Origin: Bathynomus jamesi
Taxonomy: Eukaryota > Arthropoda > Malacostraca > Isopoda > Cirolanidae
DNA length: 64,000 nt
NCBI GenBank assembly: GCA_023014485.1
Contig: JAJOZX010001074.1
Coordinates: 1-64,000 of the forward strand
Direction: 5' to 3'
The notes beneath the pieces were generated by a model, which was given only the letters and a program-made list of their open reading frames with translations, was not told the DNA's origin and made no database searches. The translations under genes and the position numbers were made by a program. Positions 1-10,078 of the stretch are shown piece after piece; position 1 is the first letter of the stretch, and the number at the start of each line of letters is the position of its first letter.

Positions 1-240
1 TTAATTTATGTAGATATTATAGCAACAAAACATCAAATATATATAACTACATGTATGACAACATTACAACCTTATTATATTTGACAAATTCAGATGTATG
101 CATATCAATTTATATAATGAAGATCAATACAGTTATGATTATATATACGGTATTTACCAAATTCATATGTAATATACATGTACATCTATAGGCCTACAGT
201 TGATTAAAAAAGTTATAACAATTTATTTATTTGTTTTTCA

Positions 241-1230
241 GCGGGTCTGTCACAAAAAGGGAGATCTTCAAAGGCTGAACAAATTTGAAATGGCATCAAC
301 ATCCCTGAAGAGAAAGCTAGAAACTTCATATGACAAGTTTTACAACAAGAAAGTGAAGAAAAGCAATCTAAAATGGATGACAATAATTTGTGAGTACTGT
401 ATATATATCTGTATACTTCATTAAAGTATACTAAGCCTATATATAGATCTATGTTTGCATATAAATTACTCAAACATGTATATCATTTTCGCAGGCATGC
501 AGGAGTGATGCAAGCACTCAAGAATGCCTTCAGTGAGACGACTGACTACAAGAGGAAGATTCAAATACTAACACTCTCACCATACACCATTCACAGAACA
601 GCATCTTCTTCAATGCATCTACAAGAATGGTTTCAACCAGCTGCAAAATAAAGAAAGAGCATGGCATATTACCAGAAGTTCCACATATTAGCAAAGGTTG
701 GGTTATAACAAAGAAAGAGAAGGAAATAAGCAGAATATGTCCAGGCAAGAAGGGTTGTCTATCAATTAGGAATCATGAAGGAGAGAAGAACTACAGCAGA
801 AAACGATGGTGCTTGGTAATTTACGTGAGATTTTCGCTGTTTTCATTTTCAAGGCAAATGACACTAATCCGAAAATAGGTTTCTCATCATTTGCTGCATT
901 GAGACCCAAGTGGTGTGTCTTGGCAGGAGCTGGAGGAACACACACTGTGTGTGTCTGTACCTACCACCAAAATCCAAACTTCAGCTATCAGCTTTGGGGG
1001 AAAAACAACTATCATATAAAGACCTCATTCTCTATGCAGTTTGTGACAGTGAAAAGGAAGAGTGTATGCTACAAAAATGTGCATTGTATCCAGGAGAAGA
1101 AGGTGTATTGCATTCCTTGAAGGATTGGAATCTGTTCAGGATGCAGTCGGCACCATAATTACATACAAGCAGTGGACTTCCACGGATCGGACAACCCTTA
1201 TTAACATCGGTGAATCCCTTGAAAACTTCA
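241..1230 (+). pseudogene. Family A transposase-like gene, 5' half (copy 1)
   Basis: This is the N-terminal part of an unclassified transposase-like protein, recognised by alignment to the minus-strand copy at 21790-24572. An acceptor (tttttcag) ends at 240, the first visible exon runs 241-389, and a GT-AG intron occupies 390-494. Downstream the frame is broken: residues related to copy 2 (HGILPEVPHISKG against FGILPNIPNMTKG) appear at 660-705 in another frame, and the segment NPKIGFSSFAALRPKWCVL with VCVCTYHQNPN (865-975) matches NPKIGFSTFAHLRPLWCVL of copy 2. The conserved Cys/His pattern suggests zinc binding. The coding sequence stops at a piggyBac insertion at 1231 and resumes at 3482. 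I infer a mobile-element origin from the two diverged copies; the biochemical role is unknown. Confidence 0.6.
390..494 (+). other. GT-AG intron in family A copy 1
   Basis: A donor (gtgagt) at 390 and an acceptor (ttttcgcag) ending at 494 bound a 105-bp AT-rich intron. Removing it joins a basic exon to the segment starting VMQALKNAF, which aligns with VMEELKEKF of copy 2. Confidence 0.55.
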
Positions 1231-1250
1231 TTAACCCTTTCAGTGCGTGT

Positions 1251-1353
1251 GGTAAACTATGTTTACCATAAAAAAGCCCGACTCAGAACGCATGGTAAAC
1301 TATGTTTACCATTAAAAATCTTCTCTCTGGACGCATGGTAAACATTGTTTTCC
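1251..1353. repeat. Three 17-bp palindromes at 43-bp spacing in the piggyBac left end
   Basis: GGTAAACTATGTTTACC occurs at 1251-1267 and 1294-1310, with a diverged copy (GGTAAACATTGTTTTCC) at 1337-1353. The starts are exactly 43 bp apart and lie just inside the left terminal repeat. This is the expected position for subterminal transposase-binding sites; that role is inference. Confidence 0.7.
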
Positions 1354-1519
1354 ACGATTAATAAACAGTCTATGAACCCCCTCGTTCCTATTAGAACAAC
1401 GTAGTTAGTTCCCTAACTAATATTAGACATCAATATGGTGGTATTTGGCATCTTTTTTTATTTTCTGACTCTCAGCTCACCAGAGGGGGAGTGAAATAGA
1501 CTCCCCCAATCAGTTCAGC

Positions 1520-3237
1520 ATGGCATCCACAAGCAGTAATAAGCGTAAAAAATCCTCTCTAGATGAGAATGAGATAAACGAATATCTCTCAATGTGTTCT
1601 GAAAGTGATATAGAATGTGAAAGTGAGGATGACTGGGCGCAAGATAATGTACGGGATATTATACAAAAACCGATCAAGTAGTGACAATGATGAAGAAAAT
1701 GTGGTACTTTTGGAAAGAGATCTGCCTAAAGCAACAAAAACGAGCGAGAATTTTGAATGGCAGGAAATTGGTGAAAATATAGGCTGTACTAGAGGTGGGT
1801 GGCAGTTTACTGGTGAAAATAAAGTGCTCTTCAATGGTCAAACTCATACGATGTATGATGTTTTTTGTGAAGTTTTTCCCAAAGAAGTAATTGAGCTAGT
1901 GGTTACAGAAACAAACAAATATGCAACTCAATTTCTGGCTGCTACACCTAATCTGAAATCAACATCTCGTATAGTGCATGGGTCCCAACTACGTTTACAG
2001 AAATGAAGCAATTTATAGGGCTTTTACTTCTCATGGGTATTATACAAAAACCCAAGATAGGTATGTATTGGTCAACCGACAGTTTTTATGCTACTCCAGT
2101 ATTTACAGCAATCATGAAAAGAGACAGATTTACCAACATTCTTTCTTTTTTGCATTTTGCTGACAATGCAGATGAGACGTTGAAGGAAAGAGGGGGGAAG
2201 ATGGTGAAATTGCATGACTTTATTGAGTTGATGACATCTGCTCTTGAATCAAAATATTCAACTTCTCAGAATCTAAGTTTGGATGAATCTTTGTTGCTGT
2301 GGAAGGGCAGACTCAGTTTCCAGCAATACATAAAAACGAAAAGATCACGTTTTGGGATAAAAATTTTCAAACTTGTGGATGAAAATTGTGTTACTTTGAA
2401 ATATAAAATATATACCGGGACCATGGAAACTGTTGCTGATTTTTCTAAGACTGAAAGTATTGTAGTAAGTATGATGGAAAAATATTTAGGAAAAGGTCAC
2501 AACGTCTTCACTGATAACTTCTATACATCACCAAAACTATACAAATACCTTAGTGATAATAAAACTGGTGCCGCAGGGACTGTTAGAAGTAATCGTAAGG
2601 GCTTATGCCATACTATGAAAACTATGAATGTGGCAAAAGGAAAGAAACTTGCCTTTGAGACTCCTGAACTGCTTTCCCTTGTGTTTCATGACAAGAGAAG
2701 AGTTTGCATGCTCTCCAATTACCATTCGAACAGTGATGTGACAGTAACACGTAGATCAAAGGAAGGTCGAGTCGAAAAAACCATTCCAGCTTGCGTACAT
2801 GAATACAACAAACATATGGGATATGTAGACCGAACAGACCAAATACTGCATTATACTCTGTCCCAAGAAAGTCTCTAAAATGGTATAAGAAGCTGGCAAT
2901 GCATTTGATTCAGGTCCAAGTACTAGATGCTTGTGGAATTTATAATCTCATAAAAAAGGGAAAAGTTCCCTTTCTAGACTTTTGCCATGAGATTATAAAA
3001 GGACTGACATCTGCAGATGAACCTAACTTGAAGAAATCAGTAGTTCCAAGAGTAGTTGGAAAACATTTTACCAAGAAAATTACATCAAATTCTGAACGTA
3101 CCCCAAGACCAACAAAGAGATGCAGGGTATATTATGCCCATGGGATAGAAAAACGAGTACGTTTTCAATGCGAGACATGCCCCGATACCCCAGGGTTATT
3201 CGCCGAACCATGTTCAAAATTTATCACTCAGCATTAA
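1520..3237 (+). pseudogene. piggyBac transposase (DDE_Tnp_1_7), frameshifted
   Basis: The protein begins at the ATG at 1520 (MASTSSNKRKK) with an acidic N-terminus and reaches a cysteine-rich C-terminal domain ending at 3237. The catalytic core is recognisable: SLDESLLLWKGRLSF near 2280, NVFTDNFYTSPK near 2515 and YNKHMGYVDRTDQ near 2810, which carry the aspartates of the piggyBac family. Frameshifts lie near 1660, 1980 and 2850. The C-terminal zinc domain retains CETCPDTPGLFAEPC, but an expected cysteine is tyrosine (RCRVYY). The total of about 570 residues is normal for the family. It would cut and paste DNA at TTAA if intact; here it is inactive. Confidence 0.9.
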
Positions 3238-3481
3238 CTTTTAGTTAACTAAATAAAGATAATATCTCTATTTTATTTCATTTTAACCTTTATTTTTTTG
3301 TTACCCATGAAAAAATTCAAAATATTATTGATAGAAAACCTATTTTAAAGGCAAACAAAAGACGAAGCAAAAAAATAATTCAAGTTTATTTTCTGGCGCA
3401 TTTATACGCGCAGCTTTCATTCTGGGGTATTAGCGTGACACGCACAGGGCGTATCAGAATGGGACGCAGCGAAAGGGTTAA

Positions 3482-4645
3482 GTCTTTGGCAACTAGAATT
3501 TGTGCACTAACAAGACACACTTATGTGGCTGATGCACAAGCAAGTTTCCTAAAAAACTGAAAGCTAATCTGATGGTCACTGAAGGTATTCTCCTAGGAGA
3601 CTTCTCTGAAAACTACTCATTTATTGTACAAGATGCTGCACAAGGTTACCATTGGGAAAATAGTCAGGCAACAGTTCATTCATTTGTGTTCTACTATAAA
3701 GTAAATGAAAATGATGTTGAAATTAAAGTTAAAAGTTATTGTTTCATTTCTGATGACATGAAACATAGTACAAACCTTGTCTTTGCGTTCTTAAAGCAAC
3801 TGATCCCCATGATAAAAGAAGAGAGCTCAGGCCTGCGGAAGATTCATTACTTTACTGATGGTTGCGGAGGGCAGTATAAGAATAAATATAACTTCACCAA
3901 TTTGTGTCACCACAAAGAGGACTTTGGACTGGATGCTGAATGGCACTTTTTTGCAACTTCACATGGCAAAAGTGCTTGTGATGGAGTCGGAGGCACAGCA
4001 AAAAGAACGACGGCTCGTGCCAGTCTTCAACGTACATTTAAAGACCAAATTCTGACACCACTTGACATGATGAAATTTCTGGATGAGAAAGATACCAGCA
4101 CAAAATTTGTATTCTTATCGAAACAAAATGTCCAGCAGACAACTGAATTCCTGGAAAATAGATATAAAAATTCTGTAACCATCCCAGGTACTCGTAGATT
4201 TCATAGATTTGTGCCTATTAGTCATACCCAGTTGGAGGTTGGTGAGATTTCCTCAGGTCCTACAAAAATTATGACAGTTGTGCATCCATCGTTTAAAGAT
4301 AATTTACATGAGCAAAAGCACATTTCAACTGAAGATATACAAGTTGGGGTATATGTAGCTTGTAACTATGATAATAAAATTTGGTTTGGATTAGTGGTTG
4401 AAGTATCAGAAGAATTTAGTGATTATAAGGTCAATTTTATGTCTCCACATGGAAGACGTTCTAAACATAGTTTCCCTTCTCGTCCTGACTCATGTTGGAT
4501 GTTATCATCTGATATTATCCAGACAATGACTGCTCCATCATTGACAGCAGGTTCAAGAATAATTCAGTATGCCTTTGATGATCATGAGATGCTAACAGCT
4601 GAGGGTAATCATGCAGACCTGTTTGCCACAGTTTCCTGTTCTTGA
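3482..4645 (+). pseudogene. Family A transposase-like gene, 3' half (copy 1)
   Basis: The open frame from 3572 to 4645 continues the family A protein interrupted by piggyBac. The segment 3482-3570 encodes SLATRICALTRHTYVADAQ, matching SLTKKIAQLTRHHF of copy 2. The best conserved block is HYFTDGCGGQYKNKYNF (3845-3900) with FFATSHGKSACDGVGG (3950-3996). Acidic residues set in glycine-rich contexts look like a ribonuclease-H-fold transposase core, but I cannot assign a superfamily. The C-terminal part (VGVYVACNYDNKIWFGLV, near 4345) resembles a small SH3/chromo-like fold and aligns with VGCMYENKLWLGLV of copy 2. The frame ends with TGA after 4645, and AT-rich sequence follows. Confidence 0.65.
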
Positions 4646-5826
4646 GTCGAAAGTGTACAGAGCTCTAGTTTAATATGTATCTATAGAATACAGGTCTACA
4701 TAATATGATACTCCTTTTTTACTCCTATTTTATATGATACTCCTATATATATATGTTTGTATTAATGTATTATTAATAAAAGTAATTATAAAAAAAGTAA
4801 AATATTTCTAAGGGTGGAAAGGTGTGGTTGTAGGGGTGGAGGAGACCACAATAAAAGAGATCTATATCATAGTTATACTATGGTACCTAGCTTATATCTA
4901 AGTGATTTTGTATCACGTTTCTAATAATATTTATTTTTGCTTAAGTAGTTTAAATAACGAATATCTCTAGATTTTAACATTACATATATGCATATATGGT
5001 ACATATGGCGATTTTGCCAGAAATTTGAAAAATAGCCAATTTGAAAAATTCTTTAAGACAGTATAGTTGGTGAATAAGATACATTTTATTGTTTATATTA
5101 AAAGTGCAATGATGGAACTTCATTTTGTGTAAAGAAATGTTTCCCCAAAATGTGTGAACTTCAAGGTCAAAAGGTCAATTCGTTCCTTGAAAAAGGGTGA
5201 ACATTTTTATTTGTTCTCCTATTGCTGATTTCGTTGCGTTTTTAGATTCTACAGCTCATTCTGAGTCCAAAAACATATAGTTTCATATGGTTACGATAAT
5301 TAGTGAATGTGTGAGGTGCATCCAAAGATGCCGACCTTGAGCTATTTTGACCTTAACCTTGATTTTTCTGACCTTCATAACTCGTGAAACTTTCAAAGCT
5401 GGCTTTCTTGCACAAACTTACCTTATACACCAAAAATAAGCAAGATCTGAGATGGTCGGGTGTCAAAATGAAAATTTTTTGCTTCACCTGTGCTGGAACC
5501 CTCCTAATGCCTTCCTCCTAGACTTACAAGCTATGGACCTGCTTAAGCCTGGCCTTGATGTGAAATAGATAACACTGGTATGCATCAATTTTGCTGTCAA
5601 GGGTTTTGTAAGTGATTCTTATAGAGTTTTTCCTGCTGATTTCGAATCTGCAATCCATTTTTCTCAATCAGCTCAGGTTATCCGGCTATGGCCTCATAAG
5701 TAAAATAGAATTTTTCGTGATTTTGTCAAAGCGGAATTGGAACAGTAACATCTATCATCACTTGTTTCACTTGTATAATATCTTTTTTTACTTTTCAGGC
5801 ATATACTGTAGATAAAATATTTCATA
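4646..5826. other. AT-rich non-coding stretch
   Basis: I see no credible coding region, RNA gene or boundary repeat. From about 5030 to 5600 the text resembles a 5' region of family B copy 1, and a likely acceptor (cttttcag) ends at 5800 shortly before the first ATG at 5827. The terminal repeat found around family B copy 2 (ACACTGGGGAAC) is not recognisable here. Confidence 0.5.
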
Positions 5827-6127
5827 ATGAATAGTGTGTGTAAAAATGATCCCAATAGATTCTGCTACATATGTGGGACGGTTACCATACCAAATAACCA
5901 GTCCCAAATCACTAAATTTGTGAAGACAATGTATAGAGCATACTTTGGAATTAAGCTAGGGGACCAGGACAAAAATTTCACCCCTCATATGTGCTGCAAG
6001 ACGTGCATTGAAAATTTTAGAAGATGGAGCAAAGGCAGAGCGAAATCTTTGCCTTTTGGAATTCCCATGATTTGGAGAGGAAAGGATCACGTGACAGATT
6101 GCTATTTCTGCATGACAAACCTCCAAG

Positions 6128-6515
6128 GTGGGCTTATAAATTTATTTTTCTTAAATATTTTGAAATCCTCGTATGAAACGACATAATATTCACCATAATG
6201 TAATATTCACCATATATAGCATAATATTCACCATAATGGTAATCATATATTTACATATATATATTGTTATAGAAAACATTTACACATACATATTGTTATA
6301 CAAGTTACATTTACATATACAATGATTGTATATTTTCTTTCTTTTTCATTCATATTGTCCCGAAGGGACAATATGAATGAAAAAGAAAGAAAATATACAG
6401 ACTCCATCGACCTATTTCATATCTTACAGACCGCAGCCTTCCCTCACAAGCCGCCACTGTCTGAATGCTTCTTCTATTTCATATGCAAGTTTTATATCCA
6501 TGTTTCTATTTTCAG
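6128..6515 (+). other. Intron 1 of family B copy 1
   Basis: Donor GT at 6128 and acceptor ttttcag ending at 6515. Splicing gives MTNLQGVNKKNKH, which aligns with MTNISGFSAKNKH of the intronless copy 2. The intron holds a perfect 34-bp-arm hairpin at 6328-6398 and short TA-rich direct repeats. Confidence 0.75.
6328..6398. repeat. Perfect inverted repeat, 34-bp arms and GAA loop
   Basis: The arms 6328-6361 and 6365-6398 are exact reverse complements, centred on GTCCC-GAA-GGGAC. No mismatch is present over 34 bp, although the surrounding sequence is decayed. It lies inside an intron of family B copy 1. Confidence 0.9.
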
Positions 6516-7156
6516 GAGTTAACAAGAAGAATAAACACATTGTTGTATACCCTGACATTCCTTCTGCTATGAGACCTGTACCCCATGGTCCTGGAATTCC
6601 AATACCCGACCCACCTCAAACCCTGGACTTCGATGATTCTGATGATGAATCAATGACCAATGCCAATGACCAGTCCCAGTCATATATACCTCAAAATACT
6701 GCTTCAAATGAGCCGAGGCCTCTCAACCAGGCCAAACTTAATGATCTTACCAGGGATTTAGGACTTTCTAAATTAGCTGCCGAGATCTTGGGCTCACGAC
6801 TTCGAGAGGACAACTTGCTGGCTCCGGGAACAACATTCTCCTGGTATAAGAAACGAGAGGAAGAATTCCGCAAGTTTTTTGCAGTGCACGAAAATACCTC
6901 TTCCTTAGTGTACTGCTGCAATGTTGAGGGGCTAATTGAATCCTTGGGCCTGCCATATAACGCATCAGAATGGAGGCTATTTATAGACTCATCTAAATGA
7001 AGTTTGAAAGCAGTACTTCTCAACATTGGGAATAGGGTTGCATCAGTCCCTGTAGCACATTCCGTACAACTTACTGAGAGCTACGATAACATGAAAATTT
7101 TACTGGATGCTCTCGTATACAACCAACATAACTGGAGGATCTGTGGAGATTTGAAG

Positions 7157-7333
7157 GTAATACTAATATCATAAGTAAACTATTGCTATTGACTATGTTT
7201 TTTTCCAAAGGTTATTTGAGAGCGTATAAGAACACTTAACTTCCCTACAGAAGTGATACAATCCAATGCATAGATTTTTTTATCTGATAGAACAAATTCT
7301 CTAAATTCTTTAAATATTTTCATTTTTTTTCAG
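7157..7333 (+). other. Intron 2 of family B copy 1
   Basis: Donor gtaata at 7157 and acceptor tttttcag ending at 7333. Splicing joins CGDLK to IVAFVLGMQGGYTK, which matches CGDLKVIALLLGMQLGYTK of copy 2. Confidence 0.8.
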
Positions 7334-8074
7334 ATTGTGGCATTTGTATTGGGAATGCAAGGGGGATACACAAAATACCCATGTTTCCTCTGCAAATGGG
7401 ATAGCCGAGCGGATGAGAAGCACTATGCACAGCGTGAATGGGCATCCAGAGAGAATTTTGAACCTGGGTCGCATAATGTCGTTTCAGTGCCCCTTGTACC
7501 ACCAACAAAAATTTTGCTCCCACCACTTCATATTAAGCTGGGCTTGGTGAAAAATTTCATCAAATCAATGAATAAGGATGGTTCAGCATTCCGATATCTT
7601 GAGAGTAAATTTCCTCATATATCTGATGCTAAACTAAATGCTGGGGTTTTTGATGGTCCTCAAATTCGAACTTTGATCAAGGATACTCAGTTCGAAAACG
7701 CAATGACTCCAACTGAGAAGAATGCCTGGCAGGCATTCAAATCAGTTGTCACTGATTTTCTTGGCAAGCGTAGAAGTCCAGAATACGAGTCCATTGTCGA
7801 AAACTTGATGGAAGCTTTCAAAGCTCATGGGTCGCGCATGTCCATAAAAATGCACTTTTTGTGGTCCCACTTGGACTATTTTCCTGAAAATTGCGGGGAT
7901 TATAGTGAGGAACAGGGTGAACAATTTCACCAAGATATCCAAATAATGGAAGAGAGGTACCAGGGAAAATGGGATATCAATATGCTGGCGGACTATTGCT
8001 GGTGTTTGAAGCAAGACGTGCCCGAAGAAAAACACAGATGGAAAGCCAAAAAAACTTCATTCCTTCCTCAATAA

Positions 8075-10078
8075 ACTTTTTTCCATATTCATTGTATGAA
8101 TAAAAGTATTTATTCACACAATGTTTTCATTTTTCACGAGTGTTCTTATAATATTGAGATGGTATGGTTAACACCCCAAGTTGGTGGGAACTCCACTATT
8201 GGAAAGGATTCCTGAGAGCTCCCAAACCCCTCAGTAGGGCCTGGGAGGTTTCAGTAATCCCCATTGGGCCAGAGCTTTCTTAGAAAGCCAAGCCTTCAGA
8301 GTTACTAAAAATGTTTTTCTTCTCTTTTTAATTGATTATAACAGATTTGAAATTCTCTCAATATAGAGAATGTTAAAAAACATTGAGGCAATCATATGCC
8401 TGAGTATAACAGCTTGGAAATTCTCTCAGCATAGAGAATCAGAAGCTTGAGGCAATCATATGCCCATATCAAGAGACGGGAAAGTATCTCACTTCTCCTT
8501 GATGGTGTGGTAGGTGATCCCAGTCTTGTTTTTACCATTGGTGTTTTGTATTGCTTAACCATTAGCTATAAGAACCATGTCTCACATATTTGGATCACTT
8601 AAAGTTATCATGTAAATATCATAATCATTTCTGAATGCCTGATTTCCTTTATAAAGACCGTGTTGAAAAACCTAACTTCAGTTATCAATATGCATCACAA
8701 TGGATTTTGAGCTTTCTCAGGCTGTGAACTAAATTGTACCTTTAACTGCCTTATGAGCAACATATTAATGCAAATACATATCCCAAAATTTTAGAACATT
8801 AATTATCATTGTCAGTTTTGCTCCCTTTTCTGGCATCATTGCACTCATGGATTCCTGAGTCCACTGATGACAGTGCTAGGGGGATAATCTCTAAATGTTG
8901 TTGGTTTTTTTTCTCTTTATCAGGGATTTGTTTTTGGCTGGGACATTTGCTTATTGAAGTGAATTTGGACAAAGCTTTTTCTTCCCCAATGCCTGCACAA
9001 ATGCTGAAGCCAGTGTTCACATAATTTTTTTTGTTATAAACATTGCTTGTGTGTGTACTGATTGAGCCAAGAATACATTTAATGATTGTGAGATGAAGTG
9101 GAGTTTAAAATGACACATCTGGGACTTATCAGGTTTATACAATTTGGGTAACACTCATTGACCTTACCCTAGTAACTAATATTCTGTGTTTTTTTTTGCA
9201 TTAGTTATGTAAGTTATTTTTTTCTGTAAGTCTTGTCTCCTTTGTGTGTAATGGGCTGGTGATGGCCAATAATTTAATGGTTTTATTTATGTTGACATTT
9301 TTGTGTGTGGTATGGGACTAATGATGTTTGTTTCTTTTGTTTTGTAGTAATAATTTTTTTTCAAGTGCTTAGTTGGTTCTGAAAACACATTGGTGTATGA
9401 TCAATAAAATTGTTCAGATCTTCTTTAGTTACCTGTAAAAACTTGCCTGCTGATGCAGTTAACCTTGTAAGTGTTATTATTGTTTCGTTGATTAAATTAA
9501 GCAAAGGACATTTTACTTTTCTTAAATCCTCCCACCATAAGCCGAAGAGTAAGTCGTTAAAAGAGGCAGACTGGCTATGCCCCAGAGATCTTAAAGGTGA
9601 GAACCCAGTTTCAGATTGGTAGGAGCTGCCTATCTGACATAATCTCAACCACACTAAAATTGGTAACTTGCTCACCTCATTTCTCTCATTCTTAGCAGTG
9701 CAGGTGGTGCTGAAGTCAAAGGATTTTTTATTAAGGCCCTCTGGGTGGTTCTCACTGGCAGCTAAATCTCCCATCTCCGCAACCAGCCGCAGCTGCCATG
9801 ACCCCACTAACAGAGTATCCGGTAGGTGAGTAACGCAAACGCATCTTTACACAGATACACTTACCGGCATCGCGCCCCCGTTTCAATATTACTCGTATCT
9901 ACAGTGTTTAAGCTAAAAAAATCAATAAATTTGGGGATAAAATTGGACTTATAATAAATGGCCAATAGAGAAAAAACCTGACCTGATTGAGGAAAACCAA
10001 TGTCATTTTCGAATTCAGCATGGTCGAATTATATAATATGAGTTGAAAAAACCCTCACAGCAGACAAAATAATTTCAT
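8075..10078. other. Non-coding stretch with a short tandem duplication
   Basis: A duplicated unit of about 60 bp lies at 8335-8400 and 8401-8466, sharing gaaattctctca, tagagaat and gaggcaatcatatgcc. The rest is AT-rich. An unrecognised minus-strand open frame of 148 codons at 9361-9807 has no motif I can name and no neighbour that supports it. No RNA gene was recognised. Confidence 0.45.

Larger units (their letters stand above)
1231..3481 (+). mobile_element. piggyBac element with TTAA target duplication
   Basis: The element is bounded by TTAA at 1231-1234 and 3478-3481. Inside these are short imperfect terminal inverted repeats: CCCTTTCAGTGCGT on the left, and ACGCAGCGAAAGGG on the right. 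piggyBac elements insert at TTAA and duplicate it, and the enclosed gene is a piggyBac transposase, so superfamily and boundaries agree. The element is 2.24 kb, close to the usual length. It splits the family A gene: joining the flanks at one TTAA restores reading through a conserved region of family A. Several frameshifts in its transposase show it is dead. Confidence 0.92.
5827..8074 (+). pseudogene. Family B transposase-like gene, spliced copy with one nonsense codon (copy 1)
   Basis: Three exons (5827-6127, 6516-7156, 7334-8074) encode about 560 residues matching copy 2 (16705-18366) throughout. The N-terminus has a zinc-binding pattern, CYICG...CCKTC, followed by FGIPMIWRGKDHVTDCYFC. Later blocks are LFIDSSK, ICGDLK, GYTKYPCFLCKWDSR, PLHIKLGLVKNF and GEQFHQDIQIMEERYQGKW...LADYCW. 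Aspartates in FIDSSK and GDLK and a glutamate in the EQGEQFHQD block could form a DDE triad; this is inference. Both introns are GT-AG, and copy 2 lacks both. One in-frame TGA at 6998-7000 interrupts FIDSSK*SLKAVLL, so the copy is probably inactive. Copy 2 has transposon ends, which makes this a transposase rather than a host gene. Confidence 0.75.

Noticed and set aside
6998..7000. Selenocysteine or recoded TGA
   Set aside because: The aligned residue in copy 2 is leucine, no SECIS-like structure was noticed, and nonsense decay is simpler.
5827..8074. Host protein-coding gene with three exons
   Set aside because: A homologous gene lies in an element with inverted termini at 16481-18752, and this copy has a nonsense codon.
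9361..9807. Minus-strand 148-codon frame
   Set aside because: No recognisable motif, no homologous second copy in the window and no splice context; treated as chance.
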